Source of the DNA: Parietaria judaica
Taxonomy: Eukaryota > Streptophyta > Magnoliopsida > Rosales > Urticaceae
Length of the DNA: 64,000 nt
Assembly: GCA_954871525.1 (NCBI GenBank)
Contig: OX940869.1
Span: 19,000,001 to 19,064,000, forward strand
Direction of reading: 5' to 3'
A program made the position numbers and the translations under genes. The notes beneath the pieces are model-generated. The model had not been told where the DNA came from. It searched no databases and was given only the letters and a program-made list of their open reading frames with translations. Below are positions 54,101 through 64,000 of the stretch, in pieces. The first letter of the stretch is position 1; every line of letters begins with the position of its first letter.

Positions 54101-56905
54101 ATGAAGAACGCATCGTATTTGCTCTCGTCAGAAAACCAATTTTAACACTTTTCGGTAATGATTTTAACTCGTTAACGGCTTGATATAGAAAGTACGAGAC
54201 AGTGCTTCGCTATTTAGGGATTAAAATAAGTATATGTGATACAATTACACATTATTAAGCATTTTGAAGTTCATTTTTTGTTTAAAATATCGTTTTATTA
54301 TGGTTCTTTCGCGTAAAATGGTAAAAAGACTCAGTTTTTTTTTTGGAACATGTATTAATTGTTGAAAACTGGGTTTTAGGAGAGCTCCAGTAAGTTTTAA
54401 CACCAAAACTAACCCAATATATAATAATACAACCATAATGAAGGTCTAGCAACTCAAAGTTCATGAAGAACGCGTCGTATTTGCGCTCGTAAGAAAACAA
54501 ATTTTAAAACTTTTCGGTAATAATTTTAACTCGTTAACGGCTTGATATAGAAAGTACGAGATAGTGCTTCGCTATTTAGGGATTAAAATAAGTAAATGTG
54601 ATACAATTACACATTATTAAGCATTTTGAATTTCATTTTTTGTTTAAAATATCGTTTAATTATGGTTCTTTCGCGTAAAATGGGAAAAGACTCAGTTTTT
54701 TTTTGGACCACGTATTAATTGTTGAAAACTAGGTTTTAGGAGAGCTCCAGTAAGTTTTAACACCAAAACTAACCCAATATATAATAATACAACCCTAATG
54801 AAGGTCTATCAACTCAAAGTTCATGAAGAACGCATCGTATTTGCGCTCGTAAGAAAACAAATTTTAAAACTTTTCGGTAATAATTTTAACTCGTTAACGG
54901 CTTGATATAGAAAGTACGAGATAGTGCTTCGCTATTTAGGGATTAAAATAAGTAAATGTGATACAATTACACATTTTTAAGCATTTTGAAGTTCATTTTT
55001 TGTTTAAAATATCGTTTAATTATGGTTCTTTCGCGTAAAATGGGAAAAAGACTCAGATTTTTTTTTGGAGCACGTATTAATTGTTGAAAACTAGGTTTTA
55101 GGAGAGCTCCAGTAAGTTTTAACACCAAAACTAACCCAATATATAATAATACAACCCTAATGAAGGTCTAGCAACTCAAAGTTCATGAAGAACGCATCGT
55201 ATTTGCGCTCGTAAGAAAACAAATTTTAAAACTTTTCGGTAATAATTTTAACTCGTTAACGGCTTGATATAGAAAGTACGAGATAGTGCTTCGCTATTTA
55301 GGGATTAAAATAAGTAAATGTGATACAATTACACATTGTTAAGCATTTTGAAGTTCATTTTTTGTTTAAAATATCGTTTAATTAGGGTTCTTTCGCGTAA
55401 AATGGGAAAAAGACTCAGTTTTTTTTTGGAGCACGTATTATTTGTTGAAAACTAGGTTTTAGGAGAGCTCCAGTAAGTTTTAACACCAAAACTAACCCAA
55501 TATATAATAATACAACCCTAATGAAGGTCTAGCAACTCAAAGTTCATGAAGAACGCATCGTATTTGCTCTCGTCAGAAAACCAATTTTAACACTTTTCGG
55601 TAATGATTTTAACTCGTTAACGGCTTGATATAGAAAGTACGAGACAGTGCTTTGCTATATAGGGATTAAAATAAGTATATGTGATACAATTACACATTAT
55701 TAAGCATTTTGAAGTTCATTTTTTGTTTAAAATATCGTTTAATTAGGGTTCTTTCGCGTAAAATGGGAAAAAGACTCAGTTTTTTTTTGGAACACGTATT
55801 AATTGTTGAAAACTGGGTTTTAGGAGAGGTCCAGTAAGTTTTAACACCAAAACTAACCCAATATATAATAATACATCCCTAATGAAGGTCTAGCAACTCA
55901 AAGTTCATGAAGAACGCATCGTATTTGCGCTCGTAAGAAAACAAATTTTAAAACTTTTCGGTAATAATTTTAACTCGTTAACGGCTTGATATAGAAAGTA
56001 CGAGATAGTGCTTCGCTATTTAGGGATTAAAATAAGTAAATGTGATACAATTACACATTTTTAAGCATTTTGAAGTTCATTTTTTGTTTAAAATATCGTT
56101 TAATTAGGGTTCTTTCGCGTAAAATGGGAAAAAGACTCAGTTTTGTTTTTGGAGCACGTATTAATTGTTGAAAACTAGGTTTTAGGAGAGCTCCAGTAAG
56201 TTTTAACACCAAAACTAACCCAATATATAATAATACAACCCTAATGAAGGTCTAGCAACTCAAAGTTCATGAAGAACGAATCGTATTTGCTCTCGTCAGA
56301 AAACCAATTTTAACACTTTTCGGTAATGATTTTAACTCGTTAACGGCTTGATATAGAAAGTACGAGACAGTGCTTCGCTATTTAGGGATTAAAATAAGTA
56401 TATGTGATACAATTACACAATATTAAGCATTTTGAAGTTCATTTTTTGTTTAAAATATCGTTTTAATAGGGTTCTTTCGCGTAAAATGGGAAAAAGACTC
56501 AGTTTTTTTTTTGGAACATGTATTAATTGTTGAAAACTGGGTTTTAGGAGAGCTCCAGTAAGTTTTAACACCAAAACTAACCCAATATATAATAATACAA
56601 CCATAATGAAGGTCTAGCAACTCAAAGTTCATGAAGAACGCGTCGTATTTGCGCTCGTAAGAAAACAAATTTTAAAACTTTTCGGTAATAATTTTAACTC
56701 GTTAACGGCTTGATATAGAAAGTACGAGATAGTGCTTCGCTATTTAGGGATTAAAATAAGTAAATGTGATACAATTACACATTATTAAGCATTTTGAATT
56801 TCATTTTTTGTTTAAAATATCGTTTAATTATGGTTCTTTCGCGTAAAATGGGAAAAGACTCAGTTTTTTTTTGGACCACGTATTAATTGTTGAAAACTAG
56901 GTTTT
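51127..56905 (-). repeat. Eight-monomer higher-order repeat, 2.89 kb, two copies
   Basis: Monomer starts 51127, 51489, 51849, 52210, 52571, 52932 and 53294 recur at 54016, 54378, 54738, 55100, 55461, 55822 and 56184, offset 2889-2890 bp. Shared markers: 'gttttattatgg' with 'atggtaaaaag', 'ccataatg' with 'gcgtcg', 'ggaccacg', 'gtctatc' with 'atttttaag', 'ctatatagg', 'catccctaatg' with 'ttttgtttttgg', and 'cacaatatt' with 'gttttaatagg'. The eighth monomers differ: 53655 has 'gagaaagtgcttcac', while 56546 is a 'ccataatg' copy. The second unit therefore leads straight into the dimer tract that follows. Confidence 0.9.
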
Positions 56906-59074
56906 AGGAGAGCTCCAGTAAGTTTTAACACCAAAACTAACCCAATATATAATAATACAACCCTAATGAAGGTCTAGCAACTCAAAGTTCATGAAGAACG
57001 CATCGTATTTGCTCTCGTCAGAAAACCAATTTTAACACTTTTCGGCAATGATTTTAACTCGTTAACGGCTTGATATAGAAAGTACGAGACAGTGCTTCGC
57101 TATTTAGGGATTAAAATAAGTATATGTGATACAATTACACAATATTAAGCATTTTGAAGTTCATTTTTTGTTTAAAATATCGTTTTAATAGGGTTCTTTC
57201 GCGTAAAATGGGAAAAAGACTCAGTTTTTTTTTTGGAACATGTATTAATTGTTGAAAACTGGGTTTTAGGAGAGCTCCAGTAAGTTTTAACACCAAAACT
57301 AACCCAATATATAATAATACAACCATAATGAAGGTCTAGCAACTCAAAGTTCATGAAGAACGCGTCGTATTTGCGCTCGTAAGAAAACAAATTTTAAAAC
57401 TTTTCGGTAATAATTTTAACTCGTTAACGGCTTGATATAGAAAGTACGAGATAGTGCTTCGCTATTTAGGGATTAAAATAAGTAAATGTGATACAATTAC
57501 ACATTATTAAGCATTTTGAATTTCATTTTTTGTTTAAAATATCGTTTAATTAGGGTTCTTTCGCGTAAAATGGGAAAAAGACTCAGTTTTGTTTTTGGAG
57601 CACGTATTAATTGTTGAAAACTAGGTTTTAGGAGAGCTCCAGTAAGTTTTAACACCAAAACTAACCCAATATATAATAATACAACCCTAATGAAGGTCTA
57701 GCAACTCAAAGTTCATGAAGAACGCATCGTATTTGCTCTCGTCAGAAAACCAATTTTAACACTTTTCGGTAATGATTTTAACTCGTTAACGGCTTGATAT
57801 AGAAAGTACGAGACAGTGCTTCGCTATTTAGGGATTAAAATAAGTATATGTGATACAATTACACAATATTAAGCATTTTGAAGTTCATTTTTTGTTTAAA
57901 ATATCGTTTTAATAGGGTTCTTTCGCGTAAAATGGGAAAAAGACTCAGTTTTTTTTTTGGAACATGTATTAATTGTTGAAAACTGGGTTTTAGGAGAGCT
58001 CCAGTAAGTTTTAACACCAAAACTAACCCAATATATAATAATACAACCATAATGAAGGTCTAGCAACTCAAAGTTCATGAAGAACGCGTCGTATTTGCGC
58101 TCGTAAGAAAACAAATTTTAAAACTTTTCGGTAATAATTTTAACTCGTTAACGGCTTGATATAGAAAGTACGAGATAGTGCTTCGCTATTTAGGGATTAA
58201 AATAAGTAAATGTGATACAATTACACATTATTAAGCATTTTGAATTTCATTTTTTGTTTAAAATATCGTTTAATTAGGGTTCTTTCGCGTAAAATGGGAA
58301 AAAGACTCAGTTTTGTTTTTGGAGCACGTATTAATTGTTGAAAACTAGGTTTTAGGAGAGCTCCAGTAAGTTTTAACACCAAAACTAACCCAATATATAA
58401 TAATACAACCCTAATGAAGGTCTAGCAACTCAAAGTTCATGAAGAACGCATCGTATTTGCTCTCGTCAGAAAACCAATTTTAACACTTTTCGGTAATGAT
58501 TTTAACTCGTTAACGGCTTGATATAGAAAGTACGAGACAGTGCTTCGCTATTTAGGGATTAAAATAAGTATATGTGATACAATTACACAATATTAAGCAT
58601 TTTGAAGTTCATTTTTTGTTTAAAATATCGTTTTAATAGGGTTCTTTCGCGTAAAATGGGAAAAAGACTCAGTTTTTTTTTTGGAACATGTATTAATTGT
58701 TGAAAACTGGGTTTTAGGAGAGCTCCAGTAAGTTTTAACACCAAAACTAACCCAATATATAATAATACAACCATAATGAAGGTCTAGCAACTCAAAGTTC
58801 ATGAAGAACGCGTCGTATTTGCGCTCGTAAGAAAACAAATTTAAAACTTTTCGGTAATAATTTTAACTCGTTAACGGCTTGATATAGAAAGTACGAGATA
58901 GTGCTTCGCTATTTAGGGATTAAAATAAGTAAATGTGATACAATTACACATTATTAAGCATTTTGAATTTCATTTTTTGTTTAAAATATCGTTTAATTAT
59001 GGTTCTTTCGCGTAAAATGGGAAAAGACTCAGTTTTTTTTTGGACCACGTATTAATTGTTGAAAACTAGGTTTT
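56546..59074 (-). repeat. Dimer tract, 722-724 bp period
   Basis: A monomers with 'ccataatg' and 'gcgtcg' start at 56546, 57268, 57992 and 58716. B monomers with 'cacaatatt' and 'gttttaatagg' start at 56906, 57630 and 58354. The T run between A and B is 'ttttgtttttgg' after the second and third A copies, but 'ggaccacg' follows the first and last. The last A monomer has a one-base loss in 'aatttaaaac' (about 58839) and is 359 bp long. Confidence 0.9.
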
Positions 59075-60520
59075 AGGAGAGCTCCAGTAAGTTTTAACAC
59101 CAAAACTAACCCAATATATAATAATACAACCCTAATGAAGGTCTATCAACTCAAAGTTCATGAAGAACGCATCGTATTTGCGCTCGTAAGAAAACAAATT
59201 TTAAAACTTTTCGGTAATAATTTTAACTCGTTAACGGCTTGATATAGAAAGTACGAGATAGTGCTTCGCTATTTAGGGATTAAAATAAGTAAATGTGATA
59301 CAATTACACATTTTTAAGCATTTTGAAGTTCATTTTTTGTTTAAAATATCGTTTAATTATGGTTCTTTCGCGTAAAATGGGAAAAAGACTCAGATTTTTT
59401 TTTGGAGCACGTATTAATTGTTGAAAACTAGGTTTTAGGAGAGCTCCAGTAAGTTTTAACACCAAAACTAACCCAATATATAATAATACAACCCTAATGA
59501 AGGTCTAGCAACTCAAAGTTCATGAAGAACGCATCGTATTTGCGCTCGTAAGAAAACAAATTTTAAAACTTTTCGGTAATAATTTTAACTCGTTAACGGC
59601 TTGATATAGAAAGTACGAGATAGTGCTTCGCTATTTAGGGATTAAAATAAGTAAATGTGATACAATTACACATTGTTAAGCATTTTGAAGTTCATTTTTT
59701 GTTTAAAATATCGTTTAATTAGGGTTCTTTCGCGTAAAATGGGAAAAAGACTCAGTTTTTTTTTTGGAGTACGTATTATTTGTTGAAAACTAGGTTTTAG
59801 GAGAGCTCCAGTAAGTTTTAACACCAAAACTAACCCAATATATAATAATACAACCCTAATTAAGGTCTAGCAACTCAAAGTTCATGAAGAACGCATCGTA
59901 TTTGCTCTCGTCAGAAAACCAATTTTAACACTTTTCGGTAATGATTTTAACTCGTTAACGGCTTGATATAGAAAGTACGAGACAGTGCTTCGCTATTTAG
60001 GGATTAAAATAAGTATATGTGATACAATTACACATTATTAAGCATTTTGAAGTTCATTTTTTGTTTAAAATATCGTTTTAATAGGGTTCTTTCGCGTAAA
60101 ATGGGAAAAAGACTCAGTTTTTTTTTGGAACATGTATTAATTGTTGAAAACTGGGTTTTAGGAGAGCTCCAGTAAGTTTTAACACCAAAACTAACCCAAT
60201 ATATAATAATACAACCCTAATGAAGGTCTAGCAACTCAAAGTTCATGAAGAACGCATCGTATTTGCGCTCGTAAGAAAACAAATTTTAAAACTTTTCGGT
60301 AATAATTTTAACTCGTTAACGGCTTGATATAGAAAGTACGAGAAAGTGCTTCACTATTTAGGGATTAAAATAAGTAAATGTGATACAATTACACATTGTT
60401 AAGCATTTTGAAGTTCATTTTTTGTTTAAAATATCGTTTAATTAGGGTTCTTTCGCGTAAAATGGGAAAAAGACTCAGTTTTTTTTTGGAGCACGTATTA
60501 ATTGTTGAAAACTAGGTTTT

Positions 60521-63410
60521 AGGAGAGCTCCAGTAAGTTTTAACACCAAAACTAACCCAATATATAATAATACAACCCTAATGAAGGTCTAGCAACTCAA
60601 AGTTCATGAAGAACGCATCGTATTTGCTCTCGTCAGAAAACCAATTTTAACACTTTTCGGTAATGATTTTAACTCGTTAACGGCTTGATATAGAAAGTAC
60701 GAGACAGTGCTTCGCTATTTAGGGATTAAAATAAGTATATGTGATACAATTACACATTATTAAGCATTTTGAAGTTCATTTTTTGTTTAAAATATCGTTT
60801 TATTATGGTTCTTTCGCGTAAAATGGTAAAAAGACTCAGTTTTTTTTTTGGAACATGTATTAATTGTTGAAAACTGGGTTTTAGGAGAGCTCCAGTAAGT
60901 TTTAACACCAAAACTAACCCAATATATAATAATACAACCATAATGAAGGTCTAGCAACTCAAAGTTCATGAAGAACGCGTCGTATTTGCGCTCGTAAGAA
61001 AACAAATTTTAAAACTTTTCGGTAATAATTTTAACTCGTTAACGGCTTGATATAGAAAGTACGAGATAGTAATTCGCTATTTAGGGATTAAAATAAGTAA
61101 ATGTGATACAATTACACATTATTAAGCATTTTGAATTTCATTTTTTGTTTAAAATATCGTTTAATTATGGTTCTTTCGCGTAAAATGGGAAAAGACTCAG
61201 TTTTTTTTTGGACCACGTATTAATTGTTGAAAACTAGGTTTTAGGAGAGCTCCAGTAAGTTTTAACACCAAAACTAACCCAATATATAATAATACAACCC
61301 TAATCAAGGTCTATCAACTCAAAGTTCATGAAGAACGCATCGTATTTGCGCTCGTAAGAAAACAAATTTTAAAACTTTTCGGTAATAATTTTAACTCGTT
61401 AACGGCTTGATATAGAAAGTACGAGATAGTGCTTCGCTATTTAGGGATTAAAATAAGTAAATGTGATACAATTACACATTTTTAAGCATTTTGAAGTTCA
61501 TTTTTTGTTTAAAATATCGTTTAATTATGGTTCTTTCGCGTAAAATGGGAAAAAGACTCAGATTTTTTTTTGGAGCACGTATTAATTGTTGAAAACTAGG
61601 TTTTAGGAGAGCTCTAGTAAGTTTTAACACCAAAACTAACCCAATATATAATAATACAACCCTAATGAAGGTCTAGCAACTCAAAGTTCATGAAGAACGC
61701 ATCGTATTTGCGCTCGTAAGAAAACAAATTTTAAAACTTTTCGGTAATAATTTTAACTCGTTAACGGCTTGATATAGAAAGTACGAGAAAGTGCTTCACT
61801 ATTTAGGGATTAAAATAAGTAAATGTGATACAATTACACATTGTTAAGCATTTTGAAGTTCATTTTTTGTTTAAAATATCGTTTAATTAGGGTTCTTTCG
61901 CGTAAAATGGGAAAAAGACTCAGTTTTTTTTTGGAGCACGTATTAATTGTTGAAAACTAGGTTTTAGGAGAGCTCCAGTAAGTTTTAACACCAAAACTAA
62001 CCCAATATATAATAATACAACCCTAATGAAGGTCTAGCAACTCAAAGTTCATGAAGAACGCATCGTATTTGCTCTCGTCAGAAAACCAATTTTAACACTT
62101 TTCGGTAATGATTTTAACTCGTTAACGGCTTGATATAGAAAGTACGAGACAGTGCTTCGCTATTTAGGGATTAAAATAAGTATATGTGATACAATTACAC
62201 ATTATTAAGCATTTTGAAGTTCATTTTTTGTTTAAAATATCGTTTTATTATGGTTCTTTCGCGTAAAATGGTAAAAAGACTCAGTTTTTTTTTTGGAACA
62301 TGTATTAATTGTTGAAAACTGGGTTTTAGGAGAGCTCCAGTAAGTTTTAACACCAAAACTAACCCAATATATAATAATACAACCATAATGAAGGTCTAGC
62401 AACTCAAAGTTCATGAAGAACGCGTCGTATTTGCGCTCGTAAGAAAACAAATTTTAAAACTTTTCGGTAATAATTTTAACTCGTTAACGGCTTGATATAG
62501 AAAGTACGAGATAGTAATTCGCTATTTAGGGATTAAAATAAGTAAATGTGATACAATTACACATTATTAAGCATTTTGAATTTCATTTTTTGTTTAAAAT
62601 ATCGTTTAATTATGGTTCTTTCGCGTAAAATGGGAAAAGACTCAGTTTTTTTTTGGACCACGTATTAATTGTTGAAAACTAGGTTTTAGGAGAGCTCCAG
62701 TAAGTTTTAACACCAAAACTAACCCAATATATAATAATACAACCCTAATCAAGGTCTATCAACTCAAAGTTCATGAAGAACGCATCGTATTTGCGCTCGT
62801 AAGAAAACAAATTTTAAAACTTTTCGGTAATAATTTTAACTCGTTAACGGCTTGATATAGAAAGTACGAGATAGTGCTTCGCTATTTAGGGATTAAAATA
62901 AGTAAATGTGATACAATTACACATTTTTAAGCATTTTGAAGTTCATTTTTTGTTTAAAATATCGTTTAATTATGGTTCTTTCGCGTAAAATGGGAAAAAG
63001 ACTCAGATTTTTTTTTGGAGCACGTATTAATTGTTGAAAACTAGGTTTTAGGAGAGCTCTAGTAAGTTTTAACACCAAAACTAACCCAATATATAATAAT
63101 ACAACCCTAATGAAGGTCTAGCAACTCAAAGTTCATGAAGAACGCATCGTATTTGCGCTCGTAAGAAAACAAATTTTAAAACTTTTCGGTAATAATTTTA
63201 ACTCGTTAACGGCTTGATATAGAAAGTACGAGATAGTGCTTCGCTATTTAGGGATTAAAATAAGTAAATGTGATACAATTACACATTGTTAAGCATTTTG
63301 AAGTTCATTTTTTGTTTAAAATATCGTTTAATTAGGGTTCTTTCGCGTAAAATGGGAAAAAGACTCAGTTTTTTTTTGGAGCACGTATTATTTGTTGAAA
63401 ACTAGGTTTT
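60521..63410 (-). repeat. Four-monomer higher-order repeat, 1445 bp, two copies
   Basis: Blocks 60521-61965 and 61966-63410 are both exactly 1445 bp. They share rare variants: 'atagtaattcg' (about 61068 and 62513), 'cctaatcaagg' (about 61302 and 62747) and 'gctctagtaag' (about 61611 and 63056). One clear difference is 'gagaaagtgcttcac' in the fourth monomer of the first copy against 'gagatagtgcttcgc' in the second. The unit is a shortened version of the 8-monomer unit upstream. Confidence 0.92.
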
Positions 63411-64000
63411 AGGAGAGCTCCAGTAAGTTTTAACACCAAAACTAACCCAATATATAATAATACAACCCTAATGAAGGTCTAGCAACTCAAAGTTCATGAA
63501 GAACGCATCGTATTTGCTCTCGTCAGAAAACCAATTTTAACACTTTTCGGTAATGATTTTAACTCGTTAACGGCTTGATATAGAAAGTACGAGACAGTGC
63601 TTCGCTATTTAGGGATTAAAATAAGTATATGTGATACAATTACACATTATTAAGCATTTTGAAGTTCATTTTTTGTTTAAAATATCGTTTTATTAGGGTT
63701 CTTTCGCGTAAAATGGGAAAAAGACTCAGTTTTTTTTTGGAGCACGTATTATTTGTTGAAAACTAGGTTTTAGGAGAGCTCCAGTAAGTTTTAACACCAA
63801 AACTAACCCAATATATAATAATACAACCCTAATGAAGGTCTAGCAACTCAAAGTTCATGAAGAACGCATCGTATTTGCTCTCGTCAGAAAACCAATTTTA
63901 ACACTTTTCGGTAATGATTTTAACTCGTTAACGGCTTGATATAGAAAGTACGAGACAGTGCTTCGCTATTTAGGGATTAAAATAAGTATATGTGATACAA

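Larger units (their letters stand above)
2407..64000 (-). repeat. 360-bp satellite array, minus orientation, about 171 monomers
   Basis: Continuous head-to-tail array in the opposite orientation to 1-2406. Phase points ('aggag' next to the gagctc site) run from 2424 to 63772, giving 170 intervals with a mean of 360.9 bp. Almost all variation in monomer length comes from a T run of 7-13 bases just before the 'gcacg/acatg' segment; the exceptions are three 335-bp monomers and a few single-base indels. Two main subfamilies, A and B, differ at linked positions (A: 'gtaagaaaacaaatt', 'gagatag', 'aagtaaatg'; B: 'gtcagaaaaccaatt', 'gagacag', 'aagtatatg'). There is no interruption by unique sequence, transposon or gene. 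Length, AT-richness and subfamily organisation resemble TCAST of Tribolium castaneum; that assignment is an inference. Confidence 0.98.

Noticed and set aside
17775..62450. About 34 minus-strand open reading frames of 63-84 codons that recur with the satellite period
   Set aside because: They are the same stretch of the repeat, open only where a TAG in the monomer changed to TTG ('cccaaatg' copies) or TAT ('ccataatg' copies), or where a changed T run shifts the frame. Most begin at TTG, not ATG. The C-terminal part depends on T-run length, so it switches between two unrelated sequences. No coding constraint, domain or motif is visible.
1..64000. CRISPR-like array of repeats
   Set aside because: Repeat units are directly adjacent, 360 bp long and without unique spacers; this is a satellite.

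Overview
The whole window is one satellite DNA array. No protein gene, RNA gene, transposon or unique sequence was found on either strand. A single monomer of about 360 bp (about 32% G+C, hand-counted on 361-720) repeats without interruption: 6.7 copies on the plus strand (1-2406), then about 171 copies in the opposite orientation (2407-64000). I located 171 successive phase points in the second array, at the base that begins 'aggag' next to the gagctc site. They run from 2424 to 63772, a mean period of 360.9 bp, and most intervals are 359-365 bp.

This is typical of pericentromeric or centromeric heterochromatin in a eukaryote. An AT-rich 360-bp monomer with two co-existing subfamilies and inverted blocks resembles the major TCAST satellite of the beetle Tribolium castaneum. 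Other darkling beetles also carry satellites of similar length, such as the 357-bp one of Pimelia. The assignment rests on monomer length, composition and organisation, not on a database match, so I hold it at about 0.4-0.5.

Layout: (1) 1-2406, subfamily C, plus strand, exact 360-bp period. (2) 2401-2423, convergent inversion junction. (3) 2407-12084, mixed subfamilies A, A' and B, with three 335-bp deletion monomers and a repeated 7-monomer unit. (4) 12085-17496, diffuse monomers without a clean higher-order unit. (5) 17497-25439, nested 9-, 4- and 13-monomer duplications. (6) 25440-48599, a cascade of higher-order repeats (HORs) whose anchor monomers are 12, 9, 5, 6, 10 and 13 monomers apart, filled with a 724-bp A/B dimer. 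(7) 48600-51126, diffuse monomers again, resembling regions 3 and 4. (8) 51127-64000, 8-monomer, dimer and 4-monomer units with their own marker changes.

Subfamily A (read on the plus strand of region 2407-64000) has 'gtaagaaaacaaatt', 'gagatagtgc' and 'aagtaaatg'. Subfamily B has 'gtcagaaaaccaatt', 'gagacagtgc' and 'aagtatatg'. A' is A with 'gctctcg' instead of 'gcgctcg', usually with 'ggtccag'. The most notable observations are the inverted-repeat junction sharing its breakpoint with a local deletion allele, a 17-bp motif in nearly every monomer that matches the CENP-B box at eight of nine essential positions, and the cascade of variable-length HORs. Possible open reading frames are by-products of stop-codon changes in the repeat, not genes. 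All HOR boundaries and the inversion depend on a correct assembly, which the sequence alone cannot prove.
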